Below are positions 32,577 through 43,647 of a DNA stretch of 64,000 nt, piece after piece. Every line of letters begins with the position of its first letter. The first letter of the stretch is position 1. The position numbers and the translations under genes were made by a program. The DNA is from Lentinus brumalis. Taxonomy: Eukaryota > Basidiomycota > Agaricomycetes > Polyporales > Polyporaceae. Under the pieces are notes generated by a model. That model was not told where the DNA came from, made no database searches, and saw nothing but the letters and a program-made list of their open reading frames with translations. The stretch is from positions 248,001-312,000 of the forward strand of contig MARA01000041.1 in the NCBI GenBank assembly GCA_001792895.1, written 5' to 3'.

Positions 32577-34530
32577 ATGACTCCAGCCAGCAATACGCTC
32601 AAATCTGCAATATCCTCACTTATACACAGCAAGGGAAATCTGCAGACATCGCCTACCCGTCGGGAAGCAGGAGACTCTCTATCACAGTCAGGTCCCAGTC
32701 TACTGTCACCGGCGTATGTATGACCTGCATGCTCAACGATCTTGCGATAATGCTGACTTTGTACTCTTTTGCTCTCACAGTCTCGGCACACTCAACCATG
32801 ACGTCTTGCGACTCATTGCTCTAGAGTTATACCGAACCGGACCGGAAGGCCTGAAACCACTCGCTTCATGCTCCCGTCCCCTCCGTGCCCTCCTATCCCC
32901 TGTTTTATTCTCACGATGTTGTCGCCCGAGTCAGCTGTATCCCCCGGAAGCTATACGTCCTTTTGTCCGGTAAGTGCATCACAAGTCCGCACAGCCTGTG
33001 TACCAACGACTTCGCAGATACTTGACCTACACAAGTAGCGTGAGTGTCACAACAGCCTTCACGTACTTCGCACACCTACTGGATTGCTTTCCCTCCCTCT
33101 CCTCCGTGTCATTCGAGCGATTCTACGAACTGCCATGGGGTATCCTCAGCCTCAGCCTCTCCCGACCTCGCATCACTTCCATCTCGTTCGACCACGGAGC
33201 GGACCTCACCGGGCCCGACTCGACACCCAGTGATGAAGTGGATAAGACCTCGCTTACGCTCACCAGGTTCTTGTATGATGTGCGGTTATGGCGAGACATG
33301 GACGGTTTGATCAATCCGAGGTTGCCGCCTGACCGTTGCAATGAACACTTGCTGGTCTCCCGCGAGTCGCAGTCCCTCTCTGCTCTAATACCGCGGATGA
33401 ATCACACGCTCATCCAGCTCGTACTGCCTATGGAGAGCGCACCTATCGTCAAGATGGCTCAGGTGTCCTGGCCAAAACTGCGGGAGCTGTCTATCAATGG
33501 TGTATACTGGACGTCCGAGCAGGTCGAGTCCCTCCCCATCCTCCTGGGAGCACTTCCGCGTTTGGAGAGGCTCTCTGTCCGCATCCGTCGTGGACTCAAT
33601 CAGAGTGAGGGACGGCCACCAATCCTCGGGCAGCACTCCACTCCGCGATCCGTGCTGTCAGGCATGCACTCGTTGACGGTGGCATACCCCAACCCAGACG
33701 ACAATATCTTCATCATTGACACGTCGCGCCTACGCCATCTATCCATCTGCGACTGGCCTCGCCACTACAACAGCTTAATCTACCGGCGTCGATACTCCGC
33801 GCCTTCCGCTTATCCGATCCTATCTTCCGTCGAATGCCTGTCCGTTCTCCGACGGATGGACCTGCCGACGCTCTCGAGCCTCGAGCTGGTCTACCTGGCG
33901 AGCGAATCCGGAGCAGACGACGACCTACTGCGATACGTGGCCACAGCGTTTCCCCAGCTCTCTCACCTAGAGCTTCACCGGTACCGGGCGAACAGAAAGG
34001 AAGAAGTCGACTACGTGAGTTCATGTCAAGTGTCCATGTATAAGCACCTGCTGCTGACGGGCTCATAGGAGCATATCGCCGAGGTGCTTACTGCGGCACG
34101 TTCCCTCCGTCGTGTCCGTCTCAACCTCGATTTCCCCGACGATCACGGCCCATACTGCAATGAATACGAGGTCCGCACGAAGTGGCGCGAGACGTTTGAA
34201 GAACAATACGGCCCGGAGATCACGAAGATCATGGAGAAGTGTCCCGAGCTAGAGTGCGTCGAGCTGCTGTACCACGGGATACCCAGGGGGACTTGGGCTG
34301 AGTTCCATCCTTCTCGTTGTGCGACACCGCGGTTTGTGCTGGAGTATGATGCCGAACACATGTAAGTCAGTTTTCAGTCTACCCGGCTTCGTACTCATCA
34401 CCGCGGTCGGGCTTTCAGGGAGCCGCCACTTATGCCATACAAGTGGTACGATCTAGGCAGCATGTGGAGGCCCGCTCCGAATTCCATGATGGATCGAAGT
34501 ACGCGCCGGACCGTTCCCCAGGCGACGTAG
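32577..34530 (+). CDS. F-box/LRR-like protein FB-F
   Basis: Five exons, all frame-keeping: 32577-32713, 32781-32969, 33018-34014, 34069-34361, 34419-34530. Starts M-T-P-A-S-N-T-L-K-S-A-I. The F-box (residues about 47-75) reads L-N-H-D-V-L-R-L-I-A-L-E-L, L-K-P-L-A-S-C-S-R-P-L-R and P-V-L-F-S-R. The repeat part includes L-T-V-A-Y-P-N-P-D-D-N-I-F, P-I-L-S-S-V-E-C-L-S-V-L-R-R-M and L-E-L-H-R-Y-R. The last exon gives M-P-Y-K-W-Y. This is the clearest complete member and served as template for its paralogs. Substrate receptor for SCF is inferred from the F-box. Confidence 0.9.
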
Positions 34531-35037
34531 TAATGCATGGACGGGAACGTGCGTCGCGGTCCCGATGCTCCTGCCAGTGTTGTAGACGCTGATAAGTATA
34601 CGGGTAGTCGTGTACATTAACACTTATACCCAAGTCAATCCAAATGACGGCAGCCTGCTAGGATGAAACTCGATGATTACGTCATTTGTCCGCGAAAGGC
34701 AATGCAGACGCCTACGACACGTTGCGTTGGAATTTACTGGTCACTTACTCTCAGCCCTCATCACACTTCTACGACAATTCTTATTGAAAGTGCGGCTCTC
34801 TATTGATCTCTACTACCTGTCCGCAACATGATCTGGGATCTGGGATCGGTTGGTGACATCGGTTTCGGCATGGCAACGTCGGCCTCGGTCTCATAAGTAA
34901 TGAGCCTCAGATACTGTATAGTAACTTAGTAAGATTCAGTCCGAGCAGACTTCCCTTCCGAACGTATTCGAAGGCTGCGAAGTGCCGCGATCGTTCCCTG
35001 ACCCCCGGGTATTACTGGATTGCGCTGCGGCCACGCT
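34531..35037. other. Intergenic region between FB-F and FB-G
   Basis: Holds the second copy (34690-34900) of the segment duplicated downstream of FB-E; no gene. Confidence 0.45.
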
Positions 35038-36936
35038 TCATTCCGACAATCCACTCCAGGGGCCTCTGCCGAAGAAGTTGCCCCACGAGTACGGCATCAG
35101 ATCGGGTTCCCTATGCAGCAGTTAGCAGTGTACCAGGCTGGCATGACACTCCAGCACGGAGGAGACGTACCGGTGGTCCTTGTCGTACGTCAAGACAAAG
35201 CGTGGTGTCCCACACCGGGCAGGGTGGAACTCCACCCATGTGGCGGTGGGCTTGCTATGGTACAGCAACTCGACGCAGTCAAGCAGCGGACAATCCTGCA
35301 TGACATCGACAATCTCCCAGCCAAGGGTGCCCTTAAATACCTCCCACCACGCTTTCCGTACGTCGTAGTCGTCACAGTAGGCGCCGTGGTCGCCGCGAAA
35401 GTCGAGGTTCAGGCGCACCGTACGAAGCGAACGGGCGGGGGTCAACAGGCGGGCGATGTGGATCTACTGTGGGAGTCAGCAAGCGCGTTTCGAGTGCCAA
35501 GTTATGGTCCACTCACGTAGTCGACCTCTTCCTTCCTATCAGCGCGGTACCGGTGAAGTTCGAGGCGCGACAGTTCAGAGAACGTGCCGGTGATATACTG
35601 GAGCAGCTCGTCATCGGCTCCTGCGTGATCTGCCAAGTAGACTAGCTCGAGGCTCGAGAGCTCTGGGAGGTCCATTCGGCGGAGGATCGTGAGGCACTCG
35701 GACGAGGACAGGATCGGATAGCAGTAAGGCGGCGAGTATCGACGCTGGTAGGCCAGTGTGTTGTAGTGGCGCGGCCAGTCGCAGATAGACAGATGGGAGA
35801 GGTAGGAGGTGTCGATGACGAAGATATCGTCATCTGGGTTGGGGTAGGCCACTGTTAGCGAGCGCATTCCCGACAGCACAGATCGCGGAGTGGTATGTTG
35901 GCCAAGGATGGGCGGTCGTCCCCCTTCGTCAGCCTCTCCTCGACTTATGCAGACCGAGAGCTTCTCCAGACGTGGGAGCGCACCCAAGAGCACAGGAAGA
36001 CTGTGAATCTGCTCGGGAGTCCAGTATACGCCGTCGACGGTAAGCTCCCGCAGCTTCGGCCACGGTACTCTGGCCATCTTCAGAATAGGGGCGCTTTCCA
36101 TCGGCAATGACAACCGTGTAAGTGTTTTGTTCATGGTAAGCACCAGGTCGGAAAGGCAGTGCGACTCGTGGGCGACCATCATGCGGAGGTCTTGATCGTT
36201 ATTATGCCTGTCCATCTGGATCCGCAGGCTTCGCCACAACTGAATTTTGTACGAGAAGCTGGACAGTGAAATAGATGTCTTCGATAGTTCCTCGATGGGA
36301 AATCCGTCGGCGAAGGTAAGCTCTGCATCGCGGTCGAAGGAAAGGGACGTGATACGAGGCTTTGACAGGCAAATCCGAAGGATGTTCCATGATGGCCCGT
36401 CAAGAAGCTCAAAAGCAATCGCAGTAAGCAAGGGGAAGCAATCCAGCAACTGCTCGAAGTATTTGAAGGCGGCACCGACCCGTGTACCGGTATATGTCAA
36501 ATACCTGTTTGAGAACGTCTGTCAATGGCCGAGTGCAGAACGACGACAGAACACCCACCGAGCAAAGGAACGTATAGATTCTGGAGGGTAGAGCCGCTGG
36601 AGAGGGCGACGGCATCGAGAAAACAATATGGGGGATGCGATACTACGGAGCGTGCGAGAACATGAAGCAAGCGGTTTGAGGGCTCCTGGCATCCGGTATA
36701 ACTCGCCAGCGATGACTCGCAGGACATCATGATTGAGAGATTCAAGCCTAAAGAAGCAGAGTTAGTATGACCAGACACACGGGGATCAACGGCACGCACG
36801 TCGGTAGCGATCGACTGCCAGGTCCCAGACGTAGTAGTAGCGAACTTTCCTTGGTACGACGTTCGGGTTGATCTCGTTCGCTCCTTGCAACCAGGGAGGA
36901 TAACAGAGCCTTGAGTGTATCACTGGCTGGAAACAT
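35038..36936 (-). CDS. F-box/LRR-like protein FB-G
   Basis: Exons 36936-36800, 36747-36559, 36504-35517, 35463-35171, 35110-35038, all joined in frame by canonical splice sites. Starts M-F-P-A-S-D-T-L-K-A-L-L. F-box: L-N-H-D-V-L-R-V-I-A-G-E-L and L-A-S-C-S-R-T-L-R-S-I. The LRR-like part is the closest relative of FB-F in the window (I-L-G-Q-H-T-T-P-R-S-V-L-S-G-M, I-C-D-W-P-R-H-Y-N, L-E-L-H-R-Y-R-A-D-R-K-E-E-V-D-Y). The acceptor of the fourth exon has shifted three bases to CAGTAG. It lies in inverted orientation to FB-F and is divergent from protease AP4. Confidence 0.88.
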
Positions 36937-37499
36937 AGTGCGTCACTGCATCCCCGTGCAGGACACCAGAGGGAGGGCTGGGAGGAGGGCGGCCAGTGAC
37001 TCTTGCGTCGTCCGACTGAGGCTCCCATCAGACGGGACATGCTTAGTCAGCACAACACCTTCGCGCGCCTCGGGTACAAGCTCGACGACGACCTTCAACG
37101 CCTGTGCCACCTGAGGATGTAGAACAATAACGCCTTGTTAGCGTTGTCAACACCTTTTACATCGACCCTTTGTACTTTCCGGTAAGCAGCGGCCTCCGGT
37201 GATCGTACTTACACGCTGATTGCTCACTCCGAGTTGTCCTGGCAGCTTGGCAGGCGGCCCGGGGATCTGACAAGGATGCTGCGACCTGCATATGTACGTG
37301 AATGGGAACTTCGCTCAGGAACACAGGCTGCGCTGTTTGGGGTGGTTGTTCAAGTTCTACTAATTGCTCGATGCCTGGACGGATGGTTCAACCGAGAAGC
37401 TCCACAGGGTCGGTCTGCTACTGCCTGTTGCACTGGAAGCTATTGTTTTTGTTCCCGACTCTTCCATCGTCAAGGTAGGACGAACACATGTTATGTCGC
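36937..37499. other. Divergent intergenic region
   Basis: Between FB-G and protease gene AP4. An open minus-strand stretch at 37115-36940 (A-L-K-V-V-V-E-L-V-P) ends with a stop right before the FB-G start; it may be the tail of a decayed gene. Confidence 0.35.
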
Positions 37500-37506
37500 T
37501 ATATAA
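37500..37506 (+). promoter_or_regulatory. TATA box of AP4
   Basis: TATATAAG in a GCTATATAAGGAGC context, 85 nt before ATG 37585, followed by a C/T- and CAA-rich leader. Confidence 0.55.
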
Positions 37507-37584
37507 GGAGCGACGTCGTGTCCATTGCCCCTTCCTCAACCAAACACGCCCCGTTCCCTCAGCCTTCGATACGAATCTACTACA

Positions 37585-40533
37585 ATGCCGTCTCAGGACT
37601 TGCCATCAGTAATTCCCGATTTATCTGGATGTCTGGCGCGCGGGCGCCTAACGCCTTCGACCTCGACTTCGAGCATACCGAGGTCTCATCTCACTCTGGC
37701 ATCTCAAAACTCTGCAGCAGGAATCTCCAGGACTGTGTCGACCCCTTGCCACCATTCGTCGTCAAAGCCTCTTCACTGGGCAGTCCCGGCACAGCCAAGA
37801 GTGCCAGACATCCCTGGGCCCAATCCGGCAAGGCCACTCCGAAACTCCGGAAAGCAACCACCGAGGGATGCATTACGAAGGCTGAGGGAGCCTACAAAGT
37901 CGTCGAAGCGTGGCTACGGGATGGTACAAGGTATGCTCAGACGTCTCCAGACCGTCTGAGTGTCTGGAGACGTCTGAGTTGTCTGAGATGTCTGAAAACA
38001 TGTCTGACAGCGTCTGAAACGTCTGTGTCAGACGTTTCAGACGCCATCAGATAAATCTGGAATTACTGATGGCTACTGGTCCTGACCGAGCCAGCGGTCC
38101 ATCGCCACGATCTCAGTCAACTAGCGCAAGCTTGCTTGGTGCGGTGTCTCTCCTCTCCTTCTGTGCTCCCCAGTCAATGAAACTGATCCACTGGTCACTG
38201 ACAGACTAGCGACGCACGTCATGCCAGGCATGCTGGGCAACTACCCGAAGTCACTCGTATCCCCGATCTGGCAACTACCCGAAGTCACTCGTATCCCCGA
38301 TCTGGCATCGATCTCGATAGGAGGGCCGAACAAGCGTACACTATCACAAGCCTTCAACGCTGATGGTACGCTCCCAGAAAGCCAGCGCCAATACGTCAGG
38401 CTCCTTTCGCCTAACACTGCAAGCTGTACCTTCAACGATGTATCGCATACCCACGGTTCATCAGCATGTGGACCGGTATGTAACACCTTACTGCTGGAGG
38501 GCTGTCATTTACTGAATGTATGTGAAGTCAGCGCTCAACGCTCCCGAACTCATGACCGTGCAACCGCAACCGCTCGTGTCTTTTGCCCGTAGAGAGCCCA
38601 TCATTGTCCCCCCGCCGGCCCAAAATGTCAACGTCGAAAGGCTGCGTGAGGAGGTTAGCCGCGTGGATCAGTCCTCTCTGATGCCCACTGCTCTGAAGCG
38701 TGGCGCGCGAGGTATATCTCGCACTTTGGCTATCGGTCTACAGCTGACTGACTATCAATGTGCTCCAGAGGTTTGGTACACGCTGTGTCTGGTAAGCTGA
38801 TTATCATGCGTTTTTGGACTGCTGATTAACTCGTAGAGCAAGAAACTGCGTCCCAGCGAAGCCTCACACCCAACTTACCGCTACCGCGTCCATAGGAAGG
38901 AATTGAACCTGGCAGTTGACACAGGTAATGGCTACCCCCATCTAGACATTTGTCAGACACTGATGAATGCCCTCCCACCTTCAGCTGATTCTTCATTGTA
39001 AGTCAGAGGAACATTCGTGCATCTTTGTGGCTCAACAATTTGTTGTAGTTGGCTCTTTCAAGAAGGCTATCAGGAGCTATATGACGAGAAGGGTGTCGGT
39101 TTGATCCGTCGTGCCTGGTCCGAGGAAGGCGCGCAAGTGCACCTGAAGCGTCGCTGCCTCCCGCGGCCCCCTGGGCCACCTATGAATGATAGCGTGCGGA
39201 TGAAATACATAGATGGCGGATCAGTAGGTTCGTGCAATCCCATGCCTCCTTCCCACATCACTTCAACAATATTGACTGACATTGTTGAAGATCTGGCACG
39301 GTGGCCTGCTGAATGCGACCTGACCTTCTCCGTCCCTGCTTGGGACTGGAAAAGTAATCAAAAGTCCAAAGCCACCACATTACAATTTCCACAGATCTTG
39401 GCGCTGGCTGCTTCCGAGATCGCCGCTCGTCAACCTGTTGATGGAAACCTAGGTTTGACTGTTCCCGGGTGAGTTCCTCCGTTAAATCTGGTGGATGACA
39501 TACTTACCCCGAACTACAGCTGGAGACATCCATGGAAGAACGCAGATGAGACAGACCGAGTAGTAAGCGTTGTTTCAATATGCTCACGCTGATGACGCTG
39601 CTCACTTCCTCTCGTCAGGCCTTCTTTGACATTCTTCGTGAAGCCGACTGCGCAGAGGCTGTTGGAGATATCGACGGCGGAGCATTGACGGTACGTATAA
39701 CATACATCGTCTCCTGCCTGACTTGTGCTTATATATACGACGACAGGAAGCCCATCTCACTGTGAGACTGCTGATACCTCCCGGGAATGGGCGCCCGGCG
39801 ATGGAAGGTGCGAGAGCGTACGTATTGATATTTAGGCGTTGCGCGCGCATCCTGACATGGTTCTGCTTGAAGGCACAGCTTCGTATACTTCGGAAAAGGT
39901 ACCCCTTGTGGAGTGTCGATCGGCAACAGCCCGCTCCTCCTTCCGAAATTCAGCCCTGCCATGCGCATCTTCCCGGATGCGGTTGACCCAACAATGTTCC
40001 GCACGTGGGACCTGGATCTGGTGTCTATGACACTCCTGGAACCTTTGGTCGCCGACCCCGATTACGAGTCTGAACATGTGCATGAATGGGCACGTAGGCG
40101 CATATCCATGCCCGACGTATTCCTCGACAAGCCCGATGGTACCATGGATCTTGATGACCGGAATGGCATTCGGACCGTGTTCGACACATGTGAGCGGCTC
40201 CGTCATCATCGCATCTGGTGGATGCTCCGTGACTGACCCGACACACATCTATCCAGGCTCCGGTGCGACTGTACTTCCCAACCGCATCGTCTCGTCGATC
40301 TGGACAGATTGGTTCGGGCAAGACCTGGCCGAAATGCCAATCGATGAAGCAATCTGGCATCGCGGGCCAAAGGACAGGTTTTCCAAGCACGATACTGTAC
40401 CATTTCGAATTGTTCGACCAGTCACGCATAACAGGCCCCCGAATTGGTCGGAATTTGGGCGCCTGTCACGCGTCACTCAGAGGCTGGTCGAAATAGCAGG
40501 GCCCTCCGGGCAGACCTGGACTACGGCGATGTA
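37585..40533 (+). CDS. Aspartic-protease-like protein AP4 with altered active sites, likely decaying
   Basis: Inferred exons: 37585-37930, 38228-38475, 38528-38711, 38769-38791, 38837-38924, 38985-38997, 39049-39227, 39291-39468, 39520-39562, 39619-39690, 39747-39817, 39879-40189, 40257-40533. The same exon phases as AP3 support this chain. The first active-site motif becomes D-T-A after splicing (A-V-D-T-A-D-S-S-F-W-L), the flap reads Y-I-D-G-G, then V-D-G-N-L-G-L-T, and the second motif becomes F-D-T-C. Both Asp are kept but both Gly of the A1 motifs are replaced. After K-H-D-T the frame no longer matches the family, and the I-L-G and N-F-F-W blocks are lost. A pseudoprotease or a gene in decay. 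Intron 1 holds two perfect hairpins. Confidence 0.65.
37938..37976. repeat. Perfect 15-nt inverted repeat, 9-nt loop
   Basis: CAGACGTCTCCAGAC at 37938-37952 and its exact reverse complement at 37962-37976. Lies in the inferred first intron of AP4. Confidence 0.85.
38011..38043. repeat. Perfect 15-nt inverted repeat, 3-nt loop
   Basis: CGTCTGAAACGTCTG at 38011-38025 and its exact reverse complement at 38029-38043. The surrounding 37938-38043 is made of TGTCTGA/CGTCTGA units. Confidence 0.85.
38236..38303 (+). repeat. Exact 34-bp tandem duplication inside AP4 exon 2
   Basis: Unit 38236-38269 is repeated without change at 38270-38303 (starts GGCAACTACCCGAAG). Because 34 is not a multiple of three, the same bases are read in two frames: N-Y-P-K-S-L-V-S-P-I and Q-L-P-E-V-T-R-I-P-D. 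Exact identity suggests a recent event. Confidence 0.85.
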
Positions 40534-41899
40534 AGCAATATAAGCGATGTAAGAGAAGCTATCAAATCTGGCAGAATTAACAATATTGTGCAGAAGCAGT
40601 ATGCTCGAGGTGATTTAGTAAGCCTATTACAGCGAAGTCCACCTAATGGAGCGGGATCGGGAACGCGAATGCCCATAGTACGTATATCATTTCCTAGCCC
40701 TGCGGCCCAGTTCCTCCATTTCAAGTATATATGTGATCTGCTGTGCAACCCTAAAATGCTTTTGTTAATGCCCCATATAGACAGAGATAGTGTACAATTT
40801 GCCAACGCACGATACAACCATGTCGTCCATTTTCTGTTTGTCTAAGCGTTTGACATCGGTGATACGTCGTTCACTTTCGGTATATTCCATGATTATGAAC
40901 TCGGCTGTTATGTTGAGACCGCTTTTGAGGGTCTTGACCTCTTGATTGAAAGGGAGATCGGGGCTATTACTGTGATTGACATAAATTTTGAAGTATCGTG
41001 TTCGATATGCCTTGAAGTTGAGCGCACCGCGGGAGGGTGGGTAAGTCAAGGGCACGAGTGGTAGGGAGTTTGACGCCGTCGTGAGGACAGTTCTCGCTGG
41101 AACCTCCATGGAGATCCTTGAATTGACCACATGCCATGCAGTAGAGGGGTATCATAGCTTGCAGTGTGGTCACTCCGTGTTACGGGAATGTTGATAAACT
41201 GTGATGGTCCTGCGATTGGAATCCTATAGACACGAACCAACTGAAATCTTGCCACTTCAGGGTAGAGTACACAAATTGACCGAGAAGCTGGACTTACACG
41301 ACGTCTCATGGCCGAAGTAAAGCCTCCATTTGTTGCAACTGGACATTGAGACATGGCCGAGTTGTTGCACCCGCTGTGGAGAAAAATTGTCAGGATACAG
41401 GAAGTTAAACCATTACCAGCCTGTCAACTCACATATAATAATTCAGTGGAGGAAGAGCGCAGGCCTCAATACTCGGTGTTTGGATGGTGGTCGTGTGTAC
41501 GATGATGGGATTGCGAACGAGTCATGCAGTGGTGTGAAAGCGCCCTTGTTCATATCCAGTTCAGATTTATTATATGGCACCAATGTACACTAAAAGGCCA
41601 CTCAGCAATAGATCAAACAGGGAATTACTTTTGGCTGGATCCAGATATGAGATTCAGAAAAACATTGCACATTTAAACTACATTGTTTGTTACAGATTAC
41701 AGTTACCATTTCAGACCTCTTAGCTATAGTACGTTGCTCCCGGGTAAATTGCGGGATCCTCGTGCGCACACCGAATGTGCTGCTTGAGACCACGAAGAGT
41801 ACTGAAGGGCCTGTTGCACTCTGTATTGGAGCATTGGTATACTGGAGGTCCCAGATATTAATAGCTATGGCAATAGCACTGAAATGAATAAATACCAAC
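40534..41899. other. Stretch with one weak gene candidate
   Basis: Besides the weak candidate at 40765-41354 (minus), only AT-rich DNA and the unresolved 3' end of the zinc-finger gene are present. Confidence 0.35.
40765..41354 (-). CDS. Putative small gene, unrecognised
   Basis: An ATG at 41354 (M-S-Q-C-P-V-A-T-N-G-G-F) is followed by an intron 41297-41241 and an exon with L-V-R-V-Y-R-I-P-I-A-G-P. The most protein-like block further on (S-R-G-A-L-N-F-K-A-Y-R-T-R-Y-F-K-I-Y) is in another frame, and I could not find splice sites that join them. Function unknown. Confidence 0.3.
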
Positions 41900-42964
41900 C
41901 TTTCTCGGCATGTACATCAGACATATGACGACGAAAAGTGTAAGCTGACTTGTAAGACTTGGCGCAACCTAAAACATTGCATGTGTATGCTGATTTGACA
42001 TCCCGATTGTCAGCAACATATCTTATACACTGCACATCACACTTACGGAGGTTAACAGAAGCCTTGTTGTGACCCATGCGAACATGTCGTTGAAGACTGT
42101 CCTTGCGTGCAAACGATTTACCACATTGGTTGACCTCGCATGCAAAGGTGCGCTGTAGAGACCAATATGTCAGCCATCAGATAGTTCAGAAACAGTATAA
42201 CTGGAAGTTTGTAGCAACTTGTCAATCACATTGAAGTCATCGGCAATCACTGACATAGCGTCGTACACCATGCAATGGCGTGCATTCTTGTATCAGGCAC
42301 AATATAGCCCTGGGATGCACAGTCATGTCTGATTATAGAACAGTACGTACTTTGTCTGACTTGACATGTTCAACTGCAGTGTTCGTGCTTTGGCTGGGAG
42401 CCTTTGACTTGTTGAGATCGGATATAGGAAGGGATGGTTTTGCAGCCTCAGGATCGGTGCTGTGCACATTACGTCCTTGATGCAAGTGCAAGCTAGTGGG
42501 AGCCTGTATATATCCGTGACGGTCAGCAAAGGGGTTCGCAATGTCTCGAAAACTGTTACCTCTGGTATGCTCACAACTGTAGTGAGACTGACTGAGTGTT
42601 GATGTGCATGGTCCATGTCATATGCGGGGTATGGAATCGATGCGACTCCTTCACTGCTAGGCTGATTTGTATGGGAAGAACCAGCACCAGTATGCCAGAA
42701 ATTGGAGGCCCCATAGACAGATGGGTTCATGTCGATGTCAGCAACCTGTGCTTCTATGCCGTGATAGGATGGATAGTCCTACAGTGGTACTAGTGGTAAG
42801 TTCACAAAACTGGTGGCCAGGAATCATACAACACAGACCTGGTAGAACCCATCATAGTTGCCACCACTTTCACAATTGAGCAGCGTGCGGTACCATAAGT
42901 TCAAGTCCTCATCAGACCAGCCAATCGGCTGATGCTGAGACTCTTGAGTGTATGGAGATGTCAT
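41900..42964 (-). CDS. C2H2 zinc-finger protein
   Basis: Exons 42964-42839, 42778-42560, 42503-42351, 42152-42047 and 41989-41900, with at least one small exon unresolved between 42351 and 42152, and the 3' end unresolved. Start M-T-S-P-Y-T-Q-E-S-Q. Two fingers at the end: C-E-V-N-Q-C-G-K-S-F, then R-H-V-R-M-G-H; and C-N-V-L-G-C-A-K-S-Y, then R-H-M-S-D-V-H, both with C-x4-C spacing and His pairs. Upstream is a low-complexity, His- and Ser-rich region. Probably a sequence-specific DNA-binding regulator in the nucleus; target unknown. Confidence 0.7.
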
Positions 42965-43124
42965 AAGATATTTCGCGTGATTTTTTCAAGGCAGTTCAAG
43001 GCGGTACTGTTGCAAAGAGAGAGGGGACAGGCAAAGCGCAGAGCATCGAAACAATACATCTTGTGTGATCAGCAATCACACGATTTACCTCAGTAAAGCG
43101 CGCAGGTTGAAACTGCAAATGCTG

Positions 43125-43332
43125 AGGACCATTGGAGCGCTGAGGACCATTGGAGCGCTGAGGACCATTGGAGTGCCGAGGATCATTGGAGCGCTGAGGA
43201 CCATCGGAGCGCTGAGGACCATTGGAGCGCTGAGGACCATTGGAGCGCGAGGACCATTGGAGCGCTGAGGACCATTGGAGCGCTGAGGACCATTGAAGCG
43301 CTGAGGACCGTGGAGGCGCTGAGGACATTGAA
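43125..43332. repeat. 18-bp minisatellite, about 11 copies
   Basis: Unit GAGGACCATTGGAGCGCT, repeated head to tail with a few substitutions (one copy GTGCC, one ATCATTGG, one ATCGG) and one 17-nt copy near 43250 that shifts phase. Lies between the zinc-finger gene and the Myb-like gene, upstream of both. Confidence 0.85.
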
Positions 43333-43647
43333 GCGCTAACGGAAATCAACTTGTTGAGGAAATTGACGCACAGAGTGTCTCAGACGAACTAGCCACTTTG
43401 CACCCATTCTGCCTCACTCAATGAGCATGAGGATTCGTATACCACCAACTAGTGGTCAGGATCGACAGCAGGTTAGTTATACTTGAGACGTCATGCTCTT
43501 AGCACTTGGAATGGCTGGAGTCAATGTTTCATTGCTTACGTTGATTTCGCGAAATCACTGGCTGACCAGTGACATTTTCTAATTGAACAGGTTGAGCTCA
43601 GGCAGAACCAGGAAGAGTGGCCAAGTCCCTCAGCACACGCACCAACC

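Noticed and set aside
42996..43349. Minus-strand frame encoding a repeated S-N-G-P-Q-R peptide
   Set aside because: The frame exists only because the 18-bp unit is a multiple of three; it has no plausible start, splice sites or domain, and a 17-nt copy shifts the phase.
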